Assembly (NCBI GenBank): GCA_910577465.1
Contig: CAJTMM010000003.1
Location: 1-64,000, forward strand
Reading direction: 5' to 3'
Source of the DNA: an uncultured Muribaculaceae bacterium
GTDB lineage: Bacteria; Bacteroidota; Bacteroidia; Bacteroidales; Muribaculaceae
Length of the DNA stretch: 64,000 bases
Below the pieces are notes generated by a model. It saw only the letters and a program-made list of their open reading frames with translations. It had not been told where the DNA came from and searched no databases. The first letter of the stretch is position 1, and every line of letters starts with the position of its first letter. Shown piece after piece: positions 23,809-32,389 of this stretch. The position numbers and the translations under genes are program-made.

Positions 23809-25596
23809 ATGCTGACTTTAAGAAAAATACAATCGACCATACTCACGGTGTGCATCTCGGCGGCATCCATGCTGATGACATCGTGTAACGACGATGACCC
23901 CTCCCAGCCGGGCAACGGCACCTCCAATGCCCAATGGAGCGACATCAATGATGTGGACCTTGCCGGTGACATGTTGATTTATGAATTTGACGCAGCCGCA
24001 TCGTGGACCGCTACCAGCGCTGAAACTTGGTGTACCGTACTCACTGAAAAGGGTGTGGCGGGAAAATCATCATTGCGACTCAAAGTAGAGCCCAACGATG
24101 GTTATATGGGTCGTTCAACAGAAGTGACGGTCAACGTCAACGGGTTTGCCGAACCTTGCAGACTCACAGTGCGCCAAGGAGAAGGATTCCTTGAAAAGGG
24201 CGACGGCCGTTACCGGAGTGTCAATGAATGGATGTTTGATTTCATGAAAGAAAAATATCTGTGGAATGAACCGATACCGGAACTGACTCTGGACTACAGT
24301 CTCGACTATCAGAAATTCCTCTCTTCAATGCTCAATGGCATTGCGGAATTTGATGATGTGAACCACGATGACGGATATTGGCGTGATGGCGAACGTCAGG
24401 CATTCTACTCCTACGTATCGAGCAACGCACCTATCTCCCGTGCCGTAGGAAGCAAGAACACCGACTCCGGACTATACCTCACCGCCACTATACTCGGTGA
24501 AAATGACAACGACCCTGTAGGATTTGCCATCTTCTGGGTGACTCCCGGTTCAGCAGCCGCGGAAGCCGGACTGAAACGTGGCGACTTCATAGATAAAGTG
24601 AACGGAGTTGCCGTGACCGAACTTAACTACCAATCACTCGGACAGGCACTCCTGCAAGGTAATGTAACCGTAAGTCTCAATGACGTCAAGTTCAACAATA
24701 AGGTAGCCACCGTTACCTCCAAAGGCTCGGTGTACGTAGGCTCATCGACATACACAGACCCCGCCATCTACAGCAACAAAGTGCTTGAGACAACATCGGG
24801 CAAGAAAGTAGGCTATCTGTTATATATGGGCTTCAGCACAGATTACGACGAGCAGCTGATAGATATCTTCAAGCAGTTCAAGGCACAGAACGTAAGCGAG
24901 CTGATTCTTGACCTCCGTTACAACCCCGGTGGCGAAGTATTGGCAAGTACCGTAATGGGGACGCTCATAGCCGGCTCGGCACACAAAGGACAGGTATATG
25001 TGCGCACCGTATACAATGCTCAACGTACGGCAGCCGGTGAAGTAGGCGAATACAAATTCGGCGAAGCGGCGAATCCGGAAATGGGCGACTACACCCGCAT
25101 AACCGAAGCAGCCACCAACTCACTTAATCTGAAAAAGGTGTACGTGATAGTATCACAATACACCGCATCGGCAAGTGAGCTTGTCATCAACGGTCTTCGC
25201 GGCGTGGATATAGATGTGAACCTTATCGGTACCACTACCAACGGTAAGAACGTAGGTATGGAGGGCGTGTTAGGAAAATTCGGCGGATATTCCTTCACAT
25301 TCTATCCGATTACTTTCTATTGCGAGAACGCAAAAGGATTCCGCAGCTACTCTGAAGGATTCACACCGGAACTCGTGGTCGATGACTCGACAATCTATCC
25401 GGGCGATTTCGGAACCTCCGACGACATTCTCTCGAATATGGCTATCAACTGGGCAAACAGCGGGGTAAAACCCTCGACCGGCTCAAAAGCCACCACCCTG
25501 TCGGGACAGCGGGTACGCACACTGCGCAGCAGCGACGAAATGCAGTCGCCGCTCAGCCGCCGCCAAGGTGGGTCCATTATGAAACTCGACCGCTGA
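23809..25596 (+). CDS. BACON-PDZ-S41 peptidase lipoprotein
   Basis: A 595-residue lipoprotein (lipobox around LMTSC, cysteine 25, then NDDD). Order of domains: a BACON-like beta domain (about 52-125, WTATSAETWCTVLT and CRLTVRQGEG), an S41 N-terminal helical cap (about 130-190), a PDZ domain (about 235-300, PGSAAAEAGLKRGDFI), and the S41 protease core. The core has the ILDLRYNPGGE strand and the catalytic serine in TASASELVINGL (Ser456). It is an extracytoplasmic C-terminal-processing-type protease; the BACON domain may bind glycan or mucin (family knowledge). A strong terminator follows. Confidence 0.9.
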   Translation: MLTLRKIQSTILTVCISAASMLMTSCNDDDPSQPGNGTSNAQWSDINDVDLAGDMLIYEFDAAASWTATSAETWCTVLTEKGVAGKSSLRLKVEPNDGYMGRSTEVTVNVNGFAEPCRLTVRQGEGFLEKGDGRYRSVNEWMFDFMKEKYLWNEPIPELTLDYSLDYQKFLSSMLNGIAEFDDVNHDDGYWRDGERQAFYSYVSSNAPISRAVGSKNTDSGLYLTATILGENDNDPVGFAIFWVTPGSAAAEAGLKRGDFIDKVNGVAVTELNYQSLGQALLQGNVTVSLNDVKFNNKVATVTSKGSVYVGSSTYTDPAIYSNKVLETTSGKKVGYLLYMGFSTDYDEQLIDIFKQFKAQNVSELILDLRYNPGGEVLASTVMGTLIAGSAHKGQVYVRTVYNAQRTAAGEVGEYKFGEAANPEMGDYTRITEAATNSLNLKKVYVIVSQYTASASELVINGLRGVDIDVNLIGTTTNGKNVGMEGVLGKFGGYSFTFYPITFYCENAKGFRSYSEGFTPELVVDDSTIYPGDFGTSDDILSNMAINWANSGVKPSTGSKATTLSGQRVRTLRSSDEMQSPLSRRQGGSIMKLDR

Positions 25597-25621
25597 TATA
25601 CATATCGGACTTAACCATAGA

Positions 25622-25668
25622 GCAAGGAGATGCGCCACACGGCACATCTCCTTGCCGTTTTTTTAAAC
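25622..25668 (+). terminator. Terminator of the lipoprotein/S41 pair
   Basis: GCAAGGAGATG at 25622-25632 pairs exactly with CATCTCCTTGC at 25645-25655, followed by CGTTTTTTTAAA. Confidence 0.92.
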
Positions 25669-25709
25669 ATAAATATCCGATAAGGCGTAGTATCATTATG
25701 AGATTATAT

Positions 25710-25717
25710 TATCTTTG
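25710..25717 (+). promoter_or_regulatory. -7 box of the helicase gene
   Basis: TATCTTTG followed by C, 18 bp before the ATG at 25736; the predicted leader is about 13 nt. Confidence 0.6.
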
Positions 25718-25735
25718 CGTTAATAATCGAATAAA

Positions 25736-27055
25736 ATGGACAAAAACATAATTCTTGACAATATCCGTACGAAATTAGGGATAGACAGTCTAAATGCCCT
25801 GCAGAAGCAAACACTCGAAGCTCCTAAGGGCAACATCATACTTATCTCCGCTACCGGCTCCGGAAAAACCTTAGCATTTGCCACACGAATGCTATCGAAG
25901 ATAAAAAAAGCGCATGAAAAAGTACAATGCGTAGTCATAGCCCCGTCACGGGAACTCGTCACTCAAATAGCCGGAGTGGTACGCCCCATAGCCACCGGAT
26001 TCAAGACCGTGGCACTTTATGGCGGGCATAATATGCTCGACGAAAAGAATTCGCTCACACCGTGCCCCGACATCATCATAGCAACTCCCGGACGTTTGCT
26101 CGACCATCTGCAACGCGGCAATATCACTATACATAACCCCTCAACATTGGTGCTTGACGAATACGACAAGTCTCTTGAACTGGGATTCGAGGGAGAAATG
26201 AAACGTATAGTATCACGAATAGGAGCGCCGGAAAGCATCATCCTTACATCTGCCACAAAACTCGACCAACTGCCCCCCTATCTCGGACTGACCAAATACG
26301 AGCTTATCGAAGCCGTTGACACTGCCAATCCCCGTTCACGCATGGATGTGATTCATGTGGATAGTTTCCAACCGGACAAACTCGATACACTAACAGACCT
26401 TCTGCGCACATTCTCCCCTGCATCGCGCACCATCGTATTCGTGAACCACCGCGAGAGTGCGGAGAGGGTGTACAAACGTCTGAAAGAAGAAAATATTGAT
26501 GCCGCGCTTTATCATGGAGCTCTTGACCAGAACCAACGCGGCAATGCCATAGAATTGCTTGCCAACGGATCGGTACCTGTACTCGTCGCCACTGACCTTG
26601 CGTCGCGCGGTCTTGACATAGAACAGGTGGACCATGTGGTACACTATCATCTCCCCATAAACGAACAGACATGGACACACCGCAACGGACGTACCGCACG
26701 AGTTGACGCCGAGGGGGAAATATATGTCATAACGTCCGACAACGACAACGTGCCCCCCTACATTACATGGGACCGTGAATATCAGCCACCCCACACGCCG
26801 CAAGCACCGATGCAATCGTCGTTCTCGACCCTCTATATCGACGCAGGCAAGAAAGAAAAAATATCGCGCGGCGACATCGTTGGCTTCCTCATAGCGCATT
26901 CAGGATTGAATGCCGGGGAGATAGGCAGGATATCGCTCAATGACCACAACGCTCTGGTGGCTGTGCCACGTACCAAAGTCACCGATATCCTCAACGCCAT
27001 AAAGTCACAGAAACTGAAAGGTAAAAAAATACGTATTTCCCCGCTCAAACCTTAA
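25736..27055 (+). CDS. DEAD-box RNA helicase, DbpA-like
   Basis: A 439-residue helicase. Motif I is SATGSGKT, Ia is APSRELV, Ib is TPGRLLDH, motif II is DEYD rather than DEAD, motif III is SAT, and motif VI is HRNGRTAR instead of the common HRIGRTGR. The Q-motif region is short (LNALQKQTLEA). The last 75 residues (from about 365, GKKEKISRGDIVGFL) fit the small RNA-binding domain of DbpA, which directs E. coli DbpA to 23S rRNA. A role in ribosome assembly is therefore likely (inference). Transcribed alone. Confidence 0.9.
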   Translation: MDKNIILDNIRTKLGIDSLNALQKQTLEAPKGNIILISATGSGKTLAFATRMLSKIKKAHEKVQCVVIAPSRELVTQIAGVVRPIATGFKTVALYGGHNMLDEKNSLTPCPDIIIATPGRLLDHLQRGNITIHNPSTLVLDEYDKSLELGFEGEMKRIVSRIGAPESIILTSATKLDQLPPYLGLTKYELIEAVDTANPRSRMDVIHVDSFQPDKLDTLTDLLRTFSPASRTIVFVNHRESAERVYKRLKEENIDAALYHGALDQNQRGNAIELLANGSVPVLVATDLASRGLDIEQVDHVVHYHLPINEQTWTHRNGRTARVDAEGEIYVITSDNDNVPPYITWDREYQPPHTPQAPMQSSFSTLYIDAGKKEKISRGDIVGFLIAHSGLNAGEIGRISLNDHNALVAVPRTKVTDILNAIKSQKLKGKKIRISPLKP

Positions 27056-27073
27056 TGGGCACCACACCGGTCA

Positions 27074-27100
27074 TGGCACATTTTAATATAATTTGTGCCA
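27074..27100. repeat. Inverted repeat after the helicase gene
   Basis: TGGCACA at 27074-27080 and TGTGCCA at 27094-27100 around a 13-bp AT-only centre. It may be a weak terminator or an operator before the Kor genes; no long T run follows. Confidence 0.45.
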
Positions 27101-27146
27101 TAGGTTAAGTATTTGTTAAAATATATGTAACTGAAAAAACTTTCAC

Positions 27147-27154
27147 TAAATTTG
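27147..27154 (+). promoter_or_regulatory. -7 box of the Kor operon
   Basis: TAAATTTG followed by C, giving a leader of about 45 nt before the ATG at 27206. No TTTG at the usual -33 distance. Confidence 0.6.
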
Positions 27155-27205
27155 CGATAGCTAATAATCAGCAAACTTTGGTAACATTAAATTGTAAGAA
27201 TTATC

Positions 27206-27436
27206 ATGGCTAAAATCATTGGGGCCGTAGAGATAAACCAGGAACGCTGCAAAGGTTGCAATCTATGCGTTGTGGCATGTCCTACCGATGTACTCGGACT
27301 TCAGCCCAAAGAGGTGAACAACAGAGGCTACCATTTCGCCTACACGGCGCAGCCCGACAAATGTATAGGATGCGCATCATGCGCCCTCGTATGCCCCGAT
27401 GCCTGCATCGAAGTGTACCGAGTAATCGAAAAATAA
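27206..27436 (+). CDS. korD: 2-oxoacid:ferredoxin oxidoreductase, delta (ferredoxin-like) subunit
   Basis: A 76-residue protein with two 4Fe-4S motifs: CKGCNLCVVACP (about 16-27) and CIGCASCALVCP (about 53-64). It is the electron-transfer subunit of the complex encoded by the following three genes and passes electrons from the thiamine-bound intermediate to ferredoxin. The order delta-alpha-beta-gamma, with a 9-bp gap to the alpha gene, is common in Bacteroidetes. Vor- or Kor-type substrate use cannot be separated here. Confidence 0.92.
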   Translation: MAKIIGAVEINQERCKGCNLCVVACPTDVLGLQPKEVNNRGYHFAYTAQPDKCIGCASCALVCPDACIEVYRVIEK

Positions 27437-27445
27437 CCACGAATC

Positions 27446-28537
27446 ATGAAAGAAGAGATAAAACTGATGAAAGGTAACGAGGCGATAGCCCATGCCGCCA
27501 TACGCTATGGCGTGGACGGTTACTTCGGATACCCCATCACCCCTCAGAGCGAAGTCCTTGAGACTCTCGAAGAACTAATGCCGTGGGAAACCACCGGAAT
27601 GGTAGTGCTGCAAGCCGAAAGTGAAGTGGCAGCCATAAACATGGTATATGGAGGAGCATCGACCGGCAAAGCCGTAATGACCTCATCGTCGAGCCCCGGC
27701 GTGAGTCTAATGCAAGAAGGCATGTCGTATATAGCCGCCGGCGAGCTTCCGGCTCTGGTGGTCAACGTAATGCGCGGCGGCCCCGGCCTTGGCACCATAC
27801 AACCCTCGCAAAGCGACTATTTCCAAGCGACCAAAGGAGGCGGACACGGCGACTATCATTTCATAGTCCTCGCACCATCCACCGTGCAGGAGATGGCGGA
27901 TTTCGTAGGTCTCGGTTTTGACCTCGCATTCAAATACCGCACTCCAGCCATGATTCTCGCCGACGGTATTGTAGGACAGATGATGGAGAAAGTAGTATTG
28001 CCCGAACCTCGTCCTCGACGTACTGACCGCGAGATAGCAGAACAATGCCCATGGGCTGTAACCGGACGTCCGGCAACGAGAAAGCCCAATGTGCTCACCA
28101 CTCTCGAACTCGACAGTGCCAAGATGGAGCTCAACAATATACGCTACCAGCAAACCTACCGCACCATCGAGGAAAACGAGGTACGCTATCAGGAATATTA
28201 CACCGATGATGCCGATTACATATTTGTGGCTTTCGGCTCAATAGCCCGTATCTGTCTCAAAGCTATAGAAGATGCCCGGGCGGCAGGTATGAAAGTAGGC
28301 TTGATACGCCCCATTACACTGTGGCCCTTCCCCACAAAAGCCATCGCCGACTACTCACAGCGCGTGAAAGGCATGATGGTTGTGGAACTAAATGCCGGAC
28401 AGATGGTAGAGGATGTACGGCTTGCCGTAAATGGCAACATACCGGTATATCACTACGGACGTATGGGCGGTATAGTCCCCAACCCACAGGAAGCACTTGA
28501 CGCACTGCTCAAGCATTTTCCGGATGCCGCGCAATAA
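27446..28537 (+). CDS. korA: 2-oxoacid:ferredoxin oxidoreductase, alpha subunit
   Basis: A 363-residue subunit carrying the pyrimidine-binding part of the thiamine site and the transketolase C-terminal-like domain. Typical stretches: GNEAIAHAAIRYGVDGYFGY, YPITPQSEVLE, TSSSSPGVSLMQEGMSY, and near the end VKGMMVVELNAGQMVEDVR. Close homologues are often called 3-methyl-2-oxobutanoate dehydrogenase subunit VorB. Together with beta and gamma it decarboxylates 2-oxoglutarate or branched 2-oxoacids to the acyl-CoA, reducing ferredoxin. Confidence 0.92.
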   Translation: MKEEIKLMKGNEAIAHAAIRYGVDGYFGYPITPQSEVLETLEELMPWETTGMVVLQAESEVAAINMVYGGASTGKAVMTSSSSPGVSLMQEGMSYIAAGELPALVVNVMRGGPGLGTIQPSQSDYFQATKGGGHGDYHFIVLAPSTVQEMADFVGLGFDLAFKYRTPAMILADGIVGQMMEKVVLPEPRPRRTDREIAEQCPWAVTGRPATRKPNVLTTLELDSAKMELNNIRYQQTYRTIEENEVRYQEYYTDDADYIFVAFGSIARICLKAIEDARAAGMKVGLIRPITLWPFPTKAIADYSQRVKGMMVVELNAGQMVEDVRLAVNGNIPVYHYGRMGGIVPNPQEALDALLKHFPDAAQ

Positions 28538-28569
28538 TCCCGTCCTCACAACCTCATTTATCGAAATTT

Positions 28570-29340
28570 ATGAAACCTGAAGATATAAAACGAAGCGAAA
28601 ACAAGGTTTACAGCAAACCCGAGCTTCTCAACGATACCCCGATGCACTATTGCCCGGGTTGCTCCCATGGAGTGGTGCACAAGTTAGTTTCAGAAGTACT
28701 CAAAGAGATGGGTATGGAACATAAATCCATTGGTGTGGCACCTGTGGGATGCGCGGTATTCGCCTACTCATATATAGACATTGACTGGATCGAAGCAGCC
28801 CATGGTCGCGCTCCGGCAGTAGCTACCGGAGCAAAACGACTTAACCCTGACCGATTGGTATTCACATATCAGGGCGACGGTGACTTAGCTGCCATAGGTA
28901 CTGCCGAGACCATACATGCCGCCAACCGCGCCGAGAACATCGCAATAATATTCATCAACAACGCTATCTACGGCATGACCGGCGGACAGATGGCTCCTAC
29001 CACGCTTGAAGGTCAAAAGACAGCCACCACTCCTTACGGCCGCCGCGTGGACCTGAACGGCTATCCACTGAAAATAAGCAATCTTCTGGCACAACTCGAC
29101 GGCACATGCTACGTGACCCGTCAGGCGGTGCACACACCTGCCGCCGTGAGAAAAGCAAAAAGTGCCATACGTCAAGCCTTTGAAAACTCCATGGCAGGAC
29201 GAGGCACATCGGTAGTGGAAATCGTGAGCACATGCAATAGCGGTTGGAAAATGTCCCCCGCCAAGGCTAATGAATGGATGGTGGAAAACATGTTCCCGCA
29301 ATACCCTTTGGGCGACATTAAAAACATTATAAAGGAATGA
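28570..29340 (+). CDS. korB: 2-oxoacid:ferredoxin oxidoreductase, beta subunit (TPP-binding)
   Basis: A 256-residue thiamine diphosphate-binding subunit. The N-terminal YCPGCSHG is typical for Kor/Vor beta chains, GDGD (about 102-105) with a downstream NNAIYGMTGGQ forms the Mg-TPP motif, and GRAPAVATGAKR precedes it. The C-terminal CNSGWKMSPAKANEWM is as in 2-oxoglutarate-type beta subunits. Its stop overlaps the gamma gene start by 4 bp (ATGA). Confidence 0.93.
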   Translation: MKPEDIKRSENKVYSKPELLNDTPMHYCPGCSHGVVHKLVSEVLKEMGMEHKSIGVAPVGCAVFAYSYIDIDWIEAAHGRAPAVATGAKRLNPDRLVFTYQGDGDLAAIGTAETIHAANRAENIAIIFINNAIYGMTGGQMAPTTLEGQKTATTPYGRRVDLNGYPLKISNLLAQLDGTCYVTRQAVHTPAAVRKAKSAIRQAFENSMAGRGTSVVEIVSTCNSGWKMSPAKANEWMVENMFPQYPLGDIKNIIKE

Positions 29341-29894
29341 AACAGGAAATCATAATAGCCGGATTCGGAGGACAGGGTGTACTGTCGATGGGAAAGATTC
29401 TCGCTTACGCCGGACTGATAGCAGACCTTGAAGTAACATGGATGCCGGCATACGGTCCCGAACAGCGCGGAGGTACGGCAAATGTAACCGTGATACTCAG
29501 TGACAACCCCATAAGCTCACCCGTATTAGACAGTTTTGACACCGCTGTGGTTCTGAATCAGCAAAGTCTTGACAAGTTCGAATCCAAGGTCAAGCCGGGC
29601 GGCACTCTGATTTACGACCCATACGGCATACATCACCTGCCCACACGCACCGATATAAATATCTATCCGGTAGATGCCATGGATGCGACTATTGAGCTGA
29701 AAAGTGCCAAAAGCTACAATATGATTATTCTAGGCGCACTGCTCAAGATAAATCCTATCGTAACAATAGATTCCGTCATGGCAGGTCTGAAGAAGGCTCT
29801 TCCGGAACGCCACCATCATCTGTTGCCCGTGAACCGCGAAGCCATTACCCGCGGCATGGAGTTGGTTAATCCCGGAGAAAACACCATAGAATAG
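29337..29894 (+). CDS. korC: 2-oxoacid:ferredoxin oxidoreductase, gamma subunit
   Basis: A 185-residue subunit with the N-terminal IIAGFGGQGVLSMGKILA motif and PAYGPEQRGGTANVTVILS, both characteristic of gamma chains, which close the CoA-binding part of the complex. Translation is probably coupled to the beta gene through the ATGA overlap. Last gene of the Kor operon; a separate promoter for a ferredoxin follows. Confidence 0.92.
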   Translation: MKQEIIIAGFGGQGVLSMGKILAYAGLIADLEVTWMPAYGPEQRGGTANVTVILSDNPISSPVLDSFDTAVVLNQQSLDKFESKVKPGGTLIYDPYGIHHLPTRTDINIYPVDAMDATIELKSAKSYNMIILGALLKINPIVTIDSVMAGLKKALPERHHHLLPVNREAITRGMELVNPGENTIE

Positions 29895-29945
29895 TTTTTC
29901 TAAAAAAATTAATCGGCAAAAAAGCATTGTTTCTAAAAAAACTCT

Positions 29946-29953
29946 TACTTTTG
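29946..29953 (+). promoter_or_regulatory. -7 box of the small ferredoxin gene
   Basis: TACTTTTG, a TAnnTTTG match, 47 bp before the ATG at 30001. It suggests the ferredoxin is transcribed apart from the Kor genes. Confidence 0.6.
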
Positions 29954-30000
29954 TAGCTGAAAATAGTTCATTCGTAATATTATCTAAATTAAAAATTATC

Positions 30001-30168
30001 ATGGCTTACGTAATCACTGACAAATGCGTTGCTTGTGGAACTTGTCTTCCCGTTTGCCCCGTAGAAGCTATTTCTGAAGGCGATATCTATCACATCGATC
30101 CCGACACTTGCATCGAGTGCGGTTCTTGTGCTGAAGTATGCCCCAGCGAAGCAATCATTCCGGGCTAA
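30001..30168 (+). CDS. 2[4Fe-4S] ferredoxin (55 residues)
   Basis: A short gene of 56 codons including the stop. It begins MAYVITDKCVACGTC and ends AIIPG. Two cluster motifs are complete: CVACGTCLPVCP (9-20) and CIECGSCAEVCP (37-48), spaced as in clostridial-type ferredoxins. The length is exactly that family's. Codons are biased to GCT, ACT, TCT and GTT, unlike the neighbours, which suggests high expression. It is the probable electron acceptor of the Kor complex encoded just upstream, and has its own promoter and terminator. Confidence 0.95.
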   Translation: MAYVITDKCVACGTCLPVCPVEAISEGDIYHIDPDTCIECGSCAEVCPSEAIIPG

Positions 30169-30196
30169 GCGACACATCATCAACATCAACTAATCA

Positions 30197-30238
30197 AGCA
30201 GGGACAATACAACAATTGTATTGCCCTGCTTCCTTTTT
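30197..30238 (+). terminator. Terminator of the ferredoxin gene
   Basis: AGCAGGG-A-CAATACAA and TTGTATTGCCCTGCT form a 15-bp stem with one bulge, followed by TCCTTTTT. Confidence 0.9.
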
Positions 30239-30368
30239 AACAGGTATGTATCAATGATATTGGAGCAATATTGAAAAATCGCCACTTCCAGCTACCGCAA
30301 CTTACCGATTGTGACCAAAATCCGAGCATTTTTCCCAAACCGTAGTAGCGGAATAAAATTATTTTTTG

Positions 30369-30376
30369 TAATTTTG
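30369..30376 (+). promoter_or_regulatory. -7 box of efp
   Basis: TAATTTTG, 26 bp before the ATG at 30402. The rest of the 233-bp gap after the ferredoxin stop holds only the terminator at 30197. Confidence 0.6.
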
Positions 30377-30401
30377 TGGGCAAATTATCAGTAACATTCT
30401 T

Positions 30402-30968
30402 ATGATTAACGCTCAAGACATCAAAAACGGCACTTGCATCCGCATGGACGGCCGTCTTTATTTCTGCGTGGAATTCCTCCACGTAAAGCCCGGCAAAGGC
30501 AATACTTTCATGCGCACAAAACTTAAAGACGTGGTTGACGGCCGCGTACTTGAACGTCGCTTCAATATCGGTGAAAAACTCGAAGACGTGCGTGTGGAAC
30601 GCCGTCCATTCCAGTATCTTTACACCGACGGTGATGACGATATATTCATGAACAATGAGACATTCGAGCAGATTCCAATCAACAAGGAACTCGTTACCGG
30701 TGCAGCATTCATGAAAGAAGGCGACACCGTGGAAGTGGTTACCGACGCATCGACAGAAACCGTGCTCTATGCTGAAATGCCTATCAAGACCATCTTGAAA
30801 ATAACATATACCGAACCCGGTATAAAAGGTGATACCGCCACCAACACCCTCAAACCCGCCACTTTGGAAACCGGTGCCGAAATCCGTGTACCGTTGTTCG
30901 TTAACGAAGGCGACTCTATTGAAGTAGACACCCGCGACGGTTCTTACATCAGCCGCGTGAAAGCATAA
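30402..30968 (+). CDS. efp: Translation elongation factor P
   Basis: A 188-residue protein of standard EF-P length with the three beta-barrel domains: KOW-like N-terminal (MDGRLYFCVEFLHVKPGKGN), a central OB fold (about 66-126), and a C-terminal OB fold (about 130-188) ending TRDGSYISRVKA. EF-P rescues ribosomes stalled at polyproline. The modified tip residue lies in KPGKGNTF, where Lys33 (KGN) sits at the loop. It is a single-gene unit between two terminators. Confidence 0.96.
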   Translation: MINAQDIKNGTCIRMDGRLYFCVEFLHVKPGKGNTFMRTKLKDVVDGRVLERRFNIGEKLEDVRVERRPFQYLYTDGDDDIFMNNETFEQIPINKELVTGAAFMKEGDTVEVVTDASTETVLYAEMPIKTILKITYTEPGIKGDTATNTLKPATLETGAEIRVPLFVNEGDSIEVDTRDGSYISRVKA

Positions 30969-31012
30969 ACAAACCCAAACATCACCTCCACACTAACGGA
31001 GGATAGAAACCT

Positions 31013-31053
31013 CAGGCGGTCGGAACCAAATCTTTCCGACCGCCTGACTTGTT
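31013..31053 (+). terminator. Terminator of efp
   Basis: CAGGCGGTCGGAA at 31013-31025 pairs exactly with TTCCGACCGCCTG at 31034-31046. The T run is short (ACTTGTTA), and the next ATG is only 15 bp on, so some read-through may occur. Confidence 0.8.
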
Positions 31054-31061
31054 ATAAATAC

Positions 31062-31646
31062 ATGGAACAGAACAACGAATTACCCCTTGAGCAACACCCC
31101 TGGGAACCATTCATACCCGATGGTGCCAAGATACTTATCATGGGCACTTTCCCGCCCAAGCCCAACCGTTGGTGCATGGATTTCTATTACCCCAACCGCA
31201 TAAACGATTTCTGGCGCATAATGGGACTGATTTTCTATTCCGATAAAGATTATTTTTGGGATGCACAAAGCCGCACATTTAAAATCAGCGATATCAAACA
31301 ATTCCTGACCGAAAAAGGGATAGCCTTAAACGATACCGGCGCGGAAGTGCGGAGACTGAAAGACAACGCATCCGACAAGTTTCTCGACATAGTGACACCG
31401 GTCAACCTGCAAGCATTGCTCCAACGGATGCCATTGTGCCGCGACGTAGCCACAACAGGAGAGAAAGCATCGCAAGTCATAGCCGAACTTACCGATACCG
31501 ACGCCCCTAAAATGGGAACATCTGTCAACTCCGCTACCGGATTGAGGATATGGCGTATGCCCTCTACTTCACGCGCCTATCCACTTGCCATAGACAAAAA
31601 AGCGCAATATTATGCTGAAATGTTTCGAGCTGTAGGAATATTGTGA
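31062..31646 (+). CDS. Uracil-DNA glycosylase superfamily protein
   Basis: A 194-residue protein resembling the hypoxanthine/uracil-DNA glycosylase branch of the UDG superfamily. The motif-1 region is ILIMGTFPPKPNRWCMDFYY followed by NRINDFWRIMG, and a C-terminal MPSTSRAYPLAIDKK corresponds to the motif-2 loop (usually PSTSPA). It would excise deaminated bases in base-excision repair. There is no typical catalytic Asp in motif 1, as in the hypoxanthine-type members. Substrate specificity is uncertain. Confidence 0.8.
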   Translation: MEQNNELPLEQHPWEPFIPDGAKILIMGTFPPKPNRWCMDFYYPNRINDFWRIMGLIFYSDKDYFWDAQSRTFKISDIKQFLTEKGIALNDTGAEVRRLKDNASDKFLDIVTPVNLQALLQRMPLCRDVATTGEKASQVIAELTDTDAPKMGTSVNSATGLRIWRMPSTSRAYPLAIDKKAQYYAEMFRAVGIL

Positions 31647-31655
31647 AATAATGGG

Positions 31656-31663
31656 TAACTTTG
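31656..31663 (+). promoter_or_regulatory. -7 box of the dedA-rpe unit
   Basis: TAACTTTG followed by C, 10 bp after the glycosylase stop. Its position rules out the upstream TTG at 31665 as a start and supports the ATG at 31686. Confidence 0.65.
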
Positions 31664-31685
31664 CTTGATAAAAGCAAAATCACCC

Positions 31686-32363
31686 ATGTTGGAATCTATA
31701 ATAACCGCCGGAATATTCTTTGATCCCGCAGCAATAGTCAATTATTTCCTCAACGCAGACAGTTCCACAATATATCTGCTTGTATTCTGTCTAATGGTTG
31801 TGGAAAGTTCATTCATACCCTTCCCGTCGGAAGTGATTGTACCGCCTGCCGCTTACCTTGCATGCACATCTCATGAAGTGGACGTATGGATAGTGCTCAT
31901 ACTTGCCACAGCAGGAGCCATAGCAGGAGCATTGGTCAACTATTTTCTGTCATTATGGATTGGACGCCCCATAGTGTACCGCTTTGCCGACTCCCGATTC
32001 GGACATGCGTGCCTGATAACCCGTGAGAAAGTAGACAAAGCCGAAAGGTATTTCGACGAACACGGAGCCGCATCGACATTCATAGGACGTCTCATACCTG
32101 CCGTAAGACAATTGATATCAATACCTGCGGGTATATCACGCATGAACCTCGGCAAATTTGTAATCTTCACCGGACTTGGTGCCGGGCTATGGAACGCTGT
32201 ACTCGCTGCATTAGGCTACTGGCTCGGCACTATGGTGAGCCGTGAAGAATTGTTTGCCAGCGTTGAAAAATACAATACTTATCTCACTTATATAGGGTTG
32301 GCGATAGGCGTGGCTTGTATCGTTTACATAGCTTGCCACGCATTCAAACGCACAAAACAGTAA
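31686..32363 (+). CDS. DedA-family membrane protein
   Basis: A 225-residue inner-membrane protein of the DedA/SNARE-associated family, with about five hydrophobic segments. Diagnostic stretches: VVESSFIPFPSEVIVPPAAY (about 37-56), GALVNYFLSLWIGRP, and GRLIPAVRQLISIPAGIS, which contains the conserved glycine and arginines. DedA proteins have been linked to lipid carrier (undecaprenyl phosphate) recycling. The ATG at 31686 is used because the upstream TTG lies at or before the predicted transcription start. Confidence 0.93.
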   Translation: MLESIITAGIFFDPAAIVNYFLNADSSTIYLLVFCLMVVESSFIPFPSEVIVPPAAYLACTSHEVDVWIVLILATAGAIAGALVNYFLSLWIGRPIVYRFADSRFGHACLITREKVDKAERYFDEHGAASTFIGRLIPAVRQLISIPAGISRMNLGKFVIFTGLGAGLWNAVLAALGYWLGTMVSREELFASVEKYNTYLTYIGLAIGVACIVYIACHAFKRTKQ

Positions 32364-32389
32364 CATACGAAACACATATCCCCGATATC

